DNA from: Adhaeribacter soli
GTDB taxonomy: Bacteria > Bacteroidota > Bacteroidia > Cytophagales > Hymenobacteraceae
DNA length: 64,000 nt
NCBI RefSeq assembly: GCF_008727925.1
Contig: NZ_VTWT01000003.1
Coordinates: 453,547-517,546 of the forward strand
Reading direction: 5' to 3'
The notes under the pieces were generated by a model that worked only from the letters and a program-made list of their open reading frames with translations, made no database searches and had not been told where the DNA came from. The translations under genes and the position numbers were made by a program. Shown here one piece after another: positions 8,281 through 15,693 of the stretch (position 1 is its first letter; every line of letters starts with the position of its first letter).

Positions 8281-10350
8281 TTACTGCTTTACAATACGGT
8301 TGGTTACAGTAAAGTTGTCGGAAGATACAGTGTATAAATAAACGCCGTTCGCGAATTTAGACATATCTACAGAAACTTCGTTTTTACCGGCAGCCATCTG
8401 AGAAGCAGAGATGTTAGCCACTTCCTGACCCATGATGTTCATAACGCGTACAGAAACGTTTGCGTTTTTCTTCAGGTCGATGTTGAAGGTAACTTTAGCA
8501 TTGGTTGGGTTCGGATAAGCAGAGATGCTGTTTACGTTAGCAGCTACTTCTTTCTTCGTACCAGATACAATGCCAACTACATCAAGTGCGTAGTACATGA
8601 TCGCATTCTCATCTTCCTGGTCAGCATCAGCACCTAAGGTCATGCCCGGCTCATCATCGGACATAAAAGTAAAGTGCAGTTTGCCGTCGGCAGCAACTTC
8701 GTGATGTGCAGAAGGGAATACGCTTTCATAGAAGTTTTCTGCGGCACTGGTGCCATTTCCTTCCAGATCAAGTTTGCGGGTGATGTTTACCGGGCCAACC
8801 CAGGTTCCGTTGTTTTCACGTACCATGAAGTATAAGTCGCGGAAGCCCTGGCCGGTAGGAGTAAGGTTGTTAGAAGTACCTTCTACCATAGCGGTATAAA
8901 CCAGGTATAATTTATTGGCAAATGGAGTGCCCGGGGCGCCAACAGCTGCGTTCGGCATTGAAACAAGGCCAAGTGCACCATAAGGTCTGTTTGTGCCGGC
9001 AGCAGAGCTACCAGTACCAAAGAAATCGCCGGCAGAGTTATCTGGGTGAACATCTTCCAGGTCAGCGATCAGCAGGTCTTCAAATTTAGGGATGTTAGAG
9101 CCCATGCCTTCGTTCCAGTATAATAAACCGGAAGTTGCATTGGCAAACCAAGAGCTCTTGCTACGGAAATAAGTACCGCCGCCAGCAGAAAGTGGTTTTG
9201 GTTTTACCTGAATAGCAGACAGAATTAAGCCAGCCCAAACGTGAACCTGACCATTGTTGTCGATTACGACTGCATGACCGCCATCGTTAGTAAGTGCAGC
9301 TGTATCTAAGTCAGCGTTGTTCACGTGCATGGTGTCCAGCGGAGTAATAGCGTGGATCAGGGTGCGCGTAAAGGTTGTACCGTTGTCAGTAGACTTCCAC
9401 AGGGTCCAAGGATCACCCATAGAGCCAGTTACGATAGCTACAGTTTTGCCTTTAACGGCAATAGCATAGTCATCGCCGCCAATTCCGAAAAAGCTTTCAG
9501 AAGAGTAAGAAGATGGGTCGTTGGCCTGTACGCCTTTTAAACCTGGCAGGTAAACGTTCTGCTTATCCCAGGTAGTACCGCCATTGGTAGAACGGGCATA
9601 AGCCATAGGAACCTGAATGCCGTTAATAGTGGCGTTTGCAGGAGTTGTAGTGTTGTTTACCGCATAAATAACGTGAAGCGTATCGCGGTTGCTTGCTGCC
9701 CGTGGCCAGGTGCCTGCATTGCCGGTTACGCCGCCAATGTTTTTAGAAAAAGCAAGGTCCGTAGTGGCGCCCCAGGCAGCTAAACCGCCGGTGCCTTTGG
9801 TTGTACGGCTGGTAATGTTCAGGCCATCGTTAGAGTGGGTAATGATGGCTTCTTTGTTGTTGTTTAACAAAACAATTTCCGGCCAGCCGGTGCGCTTGGA
9901 AGCCACGCCGTACAGGTCGTTACAAGTGCCGTTAAACACATTTGGCGTGCTTGTAGGGCCTTCTACCCAGGTAGTGCCGTTGTAATAGTTGTAGCCGGCG
10001 CCGCGTGAATTGAAGCTAGGGTTCTGGCCGCCGGTACAGGTTTCGGTCCAAACGGCAGAGATCGTACCGTCTGCATGACGGAGAGTACGGTTGCCAACCG
10101 AAGAGTTAGACATCAGATCGTAATAGGTCTTTCCGATCTGCGTTCCAAGGCTACCTGGAGCCTGGGCCTTTTTAGAATTTGAAGCATTCGCTTTAGTAGG
10201 CTTTGAGGTGCTGGTTTCACCCGGGATGTGTTTGGTTGCCGCTGCTGCTTTTAAAGCATTGCGGTCTACACGTGCTTTGAGAGCATCCTGAGCGTTTACC
10301 CCTAAGCTGGCAGAAAATGCTAAGCCTAGAAAAAGTAATTTTTTCATCAT
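8281..10350 (-). CDS. secreted Asp-box (BNR) protein with T9SS type A sorting domain
   Basis: A 689-aa protein with a signal peptide over residues 1-20 (cleavage after VNA). The body contains Asp-box motifs (STNGGTTW at about 254-261; STDNGTTF at about 325), the turn motif of sialidase-like beta-propellers. The last 78 residues form a type A T9SS sorting domain (YPNPTNAKVTF, then NGVYLYTV and a basic end), so the protein is exported by type IX secretion. The FRIP and catalytic residues of true sialidases were not found, so an enzymatic role is not supported. The gene is monocistronic, with a well-placed promoter upstream and a shared terminator downstream. Confidence 0.85.
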   Translation of the reverse strand: MMKKLLFLGLAFSASLGVNAQDALKARVDRNALKAAAATKHIPGETSTSKPTKANASNSKKAQAPGSLGTQIGKTYYDLMSNSSVGNRTLRHADGTISAVWTETCTGGQNPSFNSRGAGYNYYNGTTWVEGPTSTPNVFNGTCNDLYGVASKRTGWPEIVLLNNNKEAIITHSNDGLNITSRTTKGTGGLAAWGATTDLAFSKNIGGVTGNAGTWPRAASNRDTLHVIYAVNNTTTPANATINGIQVPMAYARSTNGGTTWDKQNVYLPGLKGVQANDPSSYSSESFFGIGGDDYAIAVKGKTVAIVTGSMGDPWTLWKSTDNGTTFTRTLIHAITPLDTMHVNNADLDTAALTNDGGHAVVIDNNGQVHVWAGLILSAIQVKPKPLSAGGGTYFRSKSSWFANATSGLLYWNEGMGSNIPKFEDLLIADLEDVHPDNSAGDFFGTGSSAAGTNRPYGALGLVSMPNAAVGAPGTPFANKLYLVYTAMVEGTSNNLTPTGQGFRDLYFMVRENNGTWVGPVNITRKLDLEGNGTSAAENFYESVFPSAHHEVAADGKLHFTFMSDDEPGMTLGADADQEDENAIMYYALDVVGIVSGTKKEVAANVNSISAYPNPTNAKVTFNIDLKKNANVSVRVMNIMGQEVANISASQMAAGKNEVSVDMSKFANGVYLYTVSSDNFTVTNRIVKQ

Positions 10351-10386
10351 GTATTAGTTTGGTTTTGAAGAATGTTTTGTCAATTT

Positions 10387-10417
10387 CAAATGTAGATATT
10401 ATTTTCAAAAAAAACAA
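10387..10417 (-). promoter_or_regulatory. promoter of the Asp-box protein gene
   Basis: Read on the minus strand, TTG (10415-10417) and TACATTTG (10387-10394) are separated by 20 bp. This is a full match to the Bacteroidota -33/-7 pattern, 37 bp before the ATG. Confidence 0.75.
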
Positions 10418-10481
10418 TCAGCTAAAAAAAGTCGGTTAGCCGAATAGTTGAGCAAATAAAAAACACGGAATAGCGTGAAAA

Positions 10482-11153
10482 TCATTTTCTTGCCCGGGTC
10501 ATTTCCCGCTTTCCCGGTGGCCCCGGCAGGGCTTCCACTGTTAAGCCGGCGGCTTTCAAACTCCGCTTAAAACTCCCTTTGGCGCAATAGCTTACCAGTA
10601 CGCCTCCGGGTTTTAAGGCTTGGCCGATCTTTGCAAATATTTCATCGGTCCAGAGTTCGGGTTGCTTTTCCGGGGCAAAAGCATCGAAATAAACCAGGTC
10701 GTACGTATTCGCAGGCAAAGCAAAGTTTTCCAGATCGGCATGCAGCTTTTGCAGCGTAAAGTTCGGCCGTATGGCAGCTTCCGTATTCCAGGGTGCAGCG
10801 TGCAGCTTTCTAAAATAAGCAAGCAGTTCCGGATTCAGAATAAAGTTCTCGAACTGCAGCTGCGCAATTACTTCTTCCGGGAGCGGGTATTTTTCCAGCG
10901 TATCGTATAAAACACTATGCTTTTGGGTTAAAAAAGCCTGCAGCGTTAGTATCGCGTTTAAGCCGGTGCCAAAACCAATTTCCAGCAGGTTTATCGGGGT
11001 GGTAGCGTTTGCCAAAACCGGTTCCAGGCCATGTTTTATAAATACATGCAGGGCTTCCTGCAAGGCGCCATGCACCGAATGATAATGCTCATTCAGGGCC
11101 GGCACGTATAAAGTATGGGAACCGTCGTTGGTTTGTTTTACTTCTACTTTCAT
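10482..11153 (-). CDS. mnmD: tRNA U34 methyltransferase MnmD (MnmC2-like)
   Basis: A 223-aa protein of the Methyltransf_30 (DUF752) family. It methylates the 5-aminomethyl group of 2-thiouridine at the wobble position, the last step of mnm5s2U synthesis. The SAM-binding loop LEIGFGTG is at residues 57-64. The family block FDAFAPEKQPELWTDEIF and the C-terminal GKREMTRA are both visible. It stands alone, without the FAD-dependent MnmC1 domain of the E. coli bifunctional enzyme, as in Gram-positive MnmD. No convincing promoter box was found. The 227 bp before the next gene contain nothing else I recognise. Confidence 0.9.
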   Translation of the reverse strand: MKVEVKQTNDGSHTLYVPALNEHYHSVHGALQEALHVFIKHGLEPVLANATTPINLLEIGFGTGLNAILTLQAFLTQKHSVLYDTLEKYPLPEEVIAQLQFENFILNPELLAYFRKLHAAPWNTEAAIRPNFTLQKLHADLENFALPANTYDLVYFDAFAPEKQPELWTDEIFAKIGQALKPGGVLVSYCAKGSFKRSLKAAGLTVEALPGPPGKREMTRARK

Positions 11154-11413
11154 TTCCCGAAATTACCGATATTTTTATTGACTACCCAAGTTGCGGGAAT
11201 GTTGCAGGGAAATGTTCGTAATTCTTATAAAAAAATAAAACCGGATCAGAAGCATGAAATAAATGCAGCTTAAGTTTTAGCTAAAAGCGCTTAAAGGAAT
11301 GTTTCCGGGGCTAAAAACGGTAATAGTGCCTGCCTGAAAACCGTATCAATTATTTTTGTTAATTCACCGTTTTATTTTCCTTGTACTTTATTTTATGCAA
11401 TTATTTATTTCAA

Positions 11414-11839
11414 ATGGCCCGTATTCAGCTTCAGCTACCTGCTAAATTTTCTTTCCAGACCGAAATTCCGGTGCGTATTACCGACCTGAACTACGGCGCG
11501 CACCTGGGCAACGACGCCCTCTTAAGCATGGTGCACGAAGCGCGGGTGCAGTACCTTAAAAGTCTGGGCTATTCCGAACTGAACCTGGAAGGCGCAGGAC
11601 TGATCATGGCCGATTCGGCCATTATATATAAAGGTGAAGGTTTTTATGGCGATGTGCTTACGGTTAAAGTGGCCGCCGCCGATCTGAACAAGTATGGCTT
11701 CGACCTGTACTACCATTTTTCGAACCAGCACGGAAAGGAAATTGCGCACGCCAAAACCGGCCTGTTGTGCTTTGATTATACCACCCGCAAACTGATGGCT
11801 TTGCCGGAAGCAGCGGCTGAAAAGCTATCTGTCAGCTAA
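11414..11839 (+). CDS. hotdog-fold acyl-CoA thioesterase
   Basis: A 141-aa protein of the 4-hydroxybenzoyl-CoA thioesterase type. The N-terminal FQTEIPVRITDLNYGAHLGN holds the family's Asp/Asn active-site region, where ITDLNYGAHLGND resembles the usual V-x-D-x-x-x-x-G-H-V-x-N/F. The remaining strands fit a single hotdog domain. The frame opens at 11381, but MARIQLQL at 11414 gives the usual N-terminus. It probably hydrolyses acyl-CoA or acyl-carrier thioesters; the substrate is not evident. Its stop lies 8 bp before an inverted-repeat element. Confidence 0.8.
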   Translation: MARIQLQLPAKFSFQTEIPVRITDLNYGAHLGNDALLSMVHEARVQYLKSLGYSELNLEGAGLIMADSAIIYKGEGFYGDVLTVKVAAADLNKYGFDLYYHFSNQHGKEIAHAKTGLLCFDYTTRKLMALPEAAAEKLSVS

Positions 11840-11948
11840 AGCAAATTTGTCTGAACACAATTTTCAGGATTTTTGGGATGGGCAGGAATTTTTGACTCTT
11901 CCTGCGCTGTAATCTCCTTTCTAAAGAGAGCGTTTCTGCATCGAAGGC

Positions 11949-11986
11949 AACCACCCCCAACCCCTCCTTGAAAAAAGGAGGGAGCT
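11949..11986 (-). repeat. C/G-rich hairpin repeat, copy 1
   Basis: Reads AACCACCCCCAACCCCTCC, then a short TTGAAAAAA loop region and GGAGGGAGCT. It is inverted relative to 12071-12107 and related to copies at 39508, 39721 and 39804. Confidence 0.75.
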
Positions 11987-12070
11987 TTTCGGTTCCTGTT
12001 TCAAATTGCCTTTTGAAGCTTAAAAGTATACCATTTGCTATTGGCGCTTCATTATAAAGTAGCAATGCCC

Positions 12071-12107
12071 AGCTCCCCTCCTTTTTCAAGGAGGGGTTGG
12101 GGTGGTT
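12071..12107 (+). repeat. C/G-rich hairpin repeat, copy 2
   Basis: AGCTCCCCTCC, a TTTTTCAA loop and GGAGGGGTTGGGGTGGTT. It folds on itself and also pairs with copy 1. Its four G runs could allow a two-layer G-quadruplex (inference). Confidence 0.75.
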
Positions 12108-12170
12108 ATTTCAACTTCTGCAGAGATCCTGTAAATCAATCTAATCCTGAAAATCGTGTTCAGACAATTA

Positions 12171-12204
12171 TCCATTGCCGTTGACTTTAGTCAACGGCAA
12201 TGGA
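12171..12204. repeat. REP-like perfect hairpin upstream of rlmN
   Basis: Two perfectly complementary 15-bp arms (TCCATTGCCGTTGAC and its complement) surround a TTTA loop. There is no T run after it, so it is not a classical terminator. It resembles REP palindromes mobilised by RAYT transposases; a divergent relative lies at 39593-39616. Confidence 0.7.
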
Positions 12205-12230
12205 TGGAAACTAAAGCGCGGCAAATTTTG

Positions 12231-12238
12231 TATCTTTG
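12231..12238 (+). promoter_or_regulatory. -7 box (TATCTTTG) directly before rlmN
   Basis: A full TAnnTTTG match ending only 4 bp before the rlmN ATG at 12243. If it is used, transcription would start at or near the start codon, giving a leaderless mRNA. Confidence 0.5.
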
Positions 12239-12242
12239 CGGT

Positions 12243-13307
12243 ATGGAACTGATTGCTGACATTGAGATTTTAAATAAAAAGGACATCCGCAAGCTGAAGT
12301 TGGACGAGCTGAAGGCTTGGATGCAGGAAAACGGCGAAAAGCCTTTCCGCGCCAAACAGGTGTACGAATGGATCTGGAAAAATTCGGCCCAGACGTTTGC
12401 GGAAATGAATAATATTGCCCTGCCCCTGCGGGAAAAGCTGGATGCGCATTTTTCCATAAATGCCGTGCAGGTGGCTACCAAACAGCTCAGCAACGACGGT
12501 ACCATAAAATCGGCTTTCAAACTCTACGATAATAATATTGTGGAAGGCGTGCTCATTCCGCATGAGCAGCGCATGACGGCCTGCGTTTCGAGCCAGGTGG
12601 GTTGTTCGCTAACCTGTAAGTTCTGCGCTACCGGCACCATGGACCGCATCCGGAACCTGGAAGCCGCCGAAATTTACGATCAGGTGGTTCGCATAAACGA
12701 GCAATGCCAACAGCAGTACGGCACGCCGCTTACCAATATCGTGTACATGGGTATGGGTGAACCGATGCTGAATTATGCCAACGTGATGAAGTCCATCGAG
12801 ATGATAACCTCTACCGATGGCCTGAATATGGCGGCCAGAAGAATTACAGTAAGCACCGCCGGCATTGCCAAAATGATCAAAAAGATGGCTGACGATGGCA
12901 TTAAAGCAAACCTGGCTTTGAGTCTGCACGCGGCTAACGATACCAAGCGCAACGAGATTATGCCGATAAACGAAACCAATTCGCTTTCGGCCATAAAAGA
13001 AGCGCTGCTTTATTACCACGAACTAACCGGCCGCAAAGTAACCTACGAATACATTTTACTTAACGGCTTTAACGATACCCTGGAAGATGCCAAAGAATTG
13101 CTGGCCTTTTCTAAACTTATACCTTGTAAGATCAACATTCTGGAATATAACCCGATCGAAAGCGCCAGCTTTACCAAAGCCCAGGATGAAACGCTGGAGC
13201 CATTCCTTCGCTACTTAGCCGACCGGGGTGTGCAGGTAAACGTGCGCCGGAGCCGCGGCAAAGACATCGATGCGGCTTGCGGTCAGCTGGCGATTAAGGA
13301 GAAATAA
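12243..13307 (+). CDS. rlmN: 23S rRNA A2503 / tRNA A37 methyltransferase RlmN
   Basis: A 354-aa radical-SAM enzyme that methylates C2 of adenine 2503 in 23S rRNA and A37 in some tRNAs. The CxxxCxxC cluster motif lies at residues 121, 125 and 128 (VGCSLTCKFCATG). The conserved methyl-carrying Cys is in the C-terminal AACGQLA (about residue 346). Further family marks are GMGEPMLNY and KVTYEYILL. The frame is open from 12156, but that extension is encoded by the REP-like hairpin. The MELIADIEILNKKDIRKL start at 12243 gives the normal length. A terminator follows. Confidence 0.96.
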   Translation: MELIADIEILNKKDIRKLKLDELKAWMQENGEKPFRAKQVYEWIWKNSAQTFAEMNNIALPLREKLDAHFSINAVQVATKQLSNDGTIKSAFKLYDNNIVEGVLIPHEQRMTACVSSQVGCSLTCKFCATGTMDRIRNLEAAEIYDQVVRINEQCQQQYGTPLTNIVYMGMGEPMLNYANVMKSIEMITSTDGLNMAARRITVSTAGIAKMIKKMADDGIKANLALSLHAANDTKRNEIMPINETNSLSAIKEALLYYHELTGRKVTYEYILLNGFNDTLEDAKELLAFSKLIPCKINILEYNPIESASFTKAQDETLEPFLRYLADRGVQVNVRRSRGKDIDAACGQLAIKEK

Positions 13308-13343
13308 GAAACAGGGTTTTTAAGCCCTAAACCCTACCATTTT

Positions 13344-13382
13344 AAAGCACAGTTTGCAACAGCAGGCTGTGCTTTTTCTTTT
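13344..13382 (+). terminator. terminator after rlmN, homologous to those in the paralogue array
   Basis: Stem AAAGCACAG (13344-13352) with CTGTGCTTT (13367-13375), then a T-rich tail. The hairpin and the preceding AAGCCCTAAACCCTACCA block recur after the second, third and fourth paralogues. Confidence 0.85.
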
Positions 13383-13536
13383 CAGTTGAAGATAAATAGC
13401 GATTAATGTGGGGGCATTTAAGCGTTTATGTTTTATTTTTATAACAGCGCAAATTTCATTTATTTGTATTTAGAACTCTTACTACTCTAAACTTAATGTT
13501 TATTCTCTGTGGGGTTAAACTTTGAAGGAACAAAAT

Positions 13537-15462
13537 ATGAGCAGATTTCTTTCGCTTTTCCTTATTGCATTCATGCTTTTTGCCCCTTCAGACGCCTTTT
13601 CCCAGAATAAGGAAGGGGCAAACTGGCTTTTCGGCGGTAACATTCATTTAGATTTTAACAGGGCTAAACCCCGCATCGATGCATTTTCATTTATGGCAGT
13701 AGATTCCATGCTGAAAGGGGTTGCTGCAATCAGCGATAAAAATGGGGAGTTGCTTTTTTTTACGTCTAAAGGCCATGCTGTTAGTCGGCAAAAAGTAAAT
13801 GGTATTTACCAGGCCATGCCTAATGGTGCGTTTCATACCGGACCTTTTCCAAAATCTACTTTGGCTGAAATGATCATGCAAAGCCCCGCAGATTCCAATT
13901 TATACTACCTGTTTTTTGTAGGATATCAGTTCGTAAATAATATTTCTCACCAGAACCTCTATTATTTGCAGATAGATATGCGGTTAAATAATGGGAATGG
14001 CGATGTGGTACCTAACTCTCTGCAATTACTGAAAAAGGAAGTTGCCCATTTTAAGCTTACGGCACTTTTACATTCCAATAACCGCGATACCTGGGTTGGG
14101 TGCACGAATTATGCTGGCGATAGTATCTTGGCTTATTTGGTAACTCCCGGTGGTATTATGCCGCCAGTTGTTTCAAAACCATCAAATCGCTTTTCACCTT
14201 TCAGCCGCATGAAGGCTTCTCCCAATAGCGAAATGTTTGCAGTAGGTAATATACTTGGTTCGGGAATAGAGGGCATGGATATTTATGACTTTAACCGGGC
14301 CACAGGGACTGCAAGCCTCAAATATTCACTCACACCTCCTGTTGTTGGTTATCCTTTGTTTTCATTTGCTTTTTCCCCAGATAATTCCAGGCTTTATGCA
14401 GGTACTATCGGCTATGCCGGTTTTCCTAACGACGCCACTGTTTTCCAATTCGATTTAGCAGCCGGAAATAATGCACAGGTGCAGCAATCCAGGAATGTGA
14501 TCTATAATACAACCAGATCGGATGGGGTTTTTGACATGCAATTAGCGATAGACGGCAAAATATACTTAGTAATAGACAGCACCTATTTAAGCCAGATTAA
14601 TTGCCCTGATTTCTATGGTGCGGCATGCCGGTTCCAGACACAAGGAATAAAATTGCCAGGTCGGGTAAATGGCGGATCGTTGCCCACCTTAAACCAAACC
14701 ATCTTCCGGAATGCCGGTAAACTGCAGGCACAAGCATACCGGAATTTGATCTGTGAAGGCGATTCGGTACCGTTATCCGCTTATGGAGCAGGTGCGGAGC
14801 AGTTCCGGTGGAAGCCGGCAAACGGGTTAACCTCTCCTGCCGATACATCAGCCAATCCGGTAGTAAATCCAACGGAAACTACTACTTACATGGTAATTGG
14901 TAGCAGCGTCTGCCGCACCGATACGGCTTACGTAAAAGTAACTGTGCTGCCCAAACCCAAGCCTCTATCAATATCAGGTCCGCTTCATGTTTATACGTAT
15001 GCGGAAAAGCAGGTTTATTCAGTAAAAGACCCAGTGCCGGGAAACAAGTTCGACTGGCAGGTAAGCGGTGGGAGTATCGGAAAAGGACAGGGAAGCAGCC
15101 GCATAGAAGTGAACTGGGGCGCAAACGGTACCGGAACCATTACCGTAACTGAAAGTAATGCTGCTGGCTGTAAATGGGGAAGTGCAAGCCTGGAAGTGGA
15201 AATCTCCGGCGAACCTGACCTGATCATCTACAACATCATCACCCCGAACGACGATGGCAAGAATGATGCTTTTGTAATAGAAAACCTGAAGTGGTACCCG
15301 CAAAACGAGCTCCGCCTCTTTAACCGCTGGGGCATGCAAGTTTACCAGAGCAAAAATTACCTCAACAACTGGAAGGCTGGAAATGTAAGCGCCGGAATTT
15401 ACTACTACCTCTTTACTGCCAACGGGAAAGCCTGGAAAGGTTGGGTGGAAGTGGTAAAGTAA
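13537..15462 (+). CDS. T9SS type B cargo protein, array paralogue 1
   Basis: A 641-aa secreted protein. A signal peptide (residues 1-23, ending DAFSQ) precedes NKEGANWLFGG, then a region of about 360 residues. Its repeated strands (AAISDKNGELLFFTSKG, FSPDNSRLYAG, MQLAIDGKIYLV) look like a beta-propeller. Two Ig/PKD-like domains follow at about 395-475 and 480-560. The end is a gliding-motility-associated type B T9SS domain (YNIITPNDDGKNDAF, LRLFNRWG, GWVEVVK). A TTG 15 bp upstream is in frame, but ATG at 13537 is preferred. Its 3' flank resembles that of paralogue 5 rather than paralogues 2-4. The function is probably surface display; no enzyme motif is seen. Confidence 0.85.
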   Translation: MSRFLSLFLIAFMLFAPSDAFSQNKEGANWLFGGNIHLDFNRAKPRIDAFSFMAVDSMLKGVAAISDKNGELLFFTSKGHAVSRQKVNGIYQAMPNGAFHTGPFPKSTLAEMIMQSPADSNLYYLFFVGYQFVNNISHQNLYYLQIDMRLNNGNGDVVPNSLQLLKKEVAHFKLTALLHSNNRDTWVGCTNYAGDSILAYLVTPGGIMPPVVSKPSNRFSPFSRMKASPNSEMFAVGNILGSGIEGMDIYDFNRATGTASLKYSLTPPVVGYPLFSFAFSPDNSRLYAGTIGYAGFPNDATVFQFDLAAGNNAQVQQSRNVIYNTTRSDGVFDMQLAIDGKIYLVIDSTYLSQINCPDFYGAACRFQTQGIKLPGRVNGGSLPTLNQTIFRNAGKLQAQAYRNLICEGDSVPLSAYGAGAEQFRWKPANGLTSPADTSANPVVNPTETTTYMVIGSSVCRTDTAYVKVTVLPKPKPLSISGPLHVYTYAEKQVYSVKDPVPGNKFDWQVSGGSIGKGQGSSRIEVNWGANGTGTITVTESNAAGCKWGSASLEVEISGEPDLIIYNIITPNDDGKNDAFVIENLKWYPQNELRLFNRWGMQVYQSKNYLNNWKAGNVSAGIYYYLFTANGKAWKGWVEVVK

Positions 15463-15515
15463 AGCTTTCTTCCTGAGAACGTATTCTTATTTTTAGCTGG
15501 AAAAAGTAGCAATTT

Positions 15516-15555
15516 AAAGCGCAATTTGCTCAAAAGCAGATTGCGCTTTTTTTGT
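15516..15555 (+). terminator. terminator after array paralogue 1
   Basis: Stem AAAGCGCAAT (15516-15525) with ATTGCGCTTT (15540-15549), then TTTTTTGTTTT. The sequence differs from the terminators after paralogues 2-4. Confidence 0.85.
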
Positions 15556-15693
15556 TTTACAAGCATCTGATTTCATTTTCTGCAGGATAGCATTTGGTCA
15601 GCTCTGCTTAACAAGGAAAATCTTTTACTTCTATTCAAAATTTGTTAATATTACGAAGGTAGTTTCAGCCTCAGAAAATCTTATCCTGGAAAT

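Larger units (their letters stand above)
11847..12167. mobile_element. 321-bp non-coding element with 25-bp terminal inverted repeats
   Basis: The ends are TTGTCTGAACAC...CAGGATT (11847-11871) and its complement (12143-12167), 24 of 25 bases matching. Inside sits a second inverted repeat of a C-rich hairpin family (11949-11986 and 12071-12107). There is no credible ORF. The same outer ends border 36781-37048, so this looks like a MITE-type or REP-like element. No target-site duplication was identified. Confidence 0.6.

Noticed and set aside
8281..10350. Asp-box protein as a sialidase
   Set aside because: Only Asp-box turns are seen; the catalytic Arg triad and FRIP motif were not found.
11832..12089. 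85-codon minus-strand frame in the spacer before rlmN
   Set aside because: It is made entirely of the inverted-repeat element and has no coding features.
12156..12242. N-terminal extension of RlmN
   Set aside because: It is encoded across the REP-like hairpin and the promoter box, and is absent from the normal family N-terminus.
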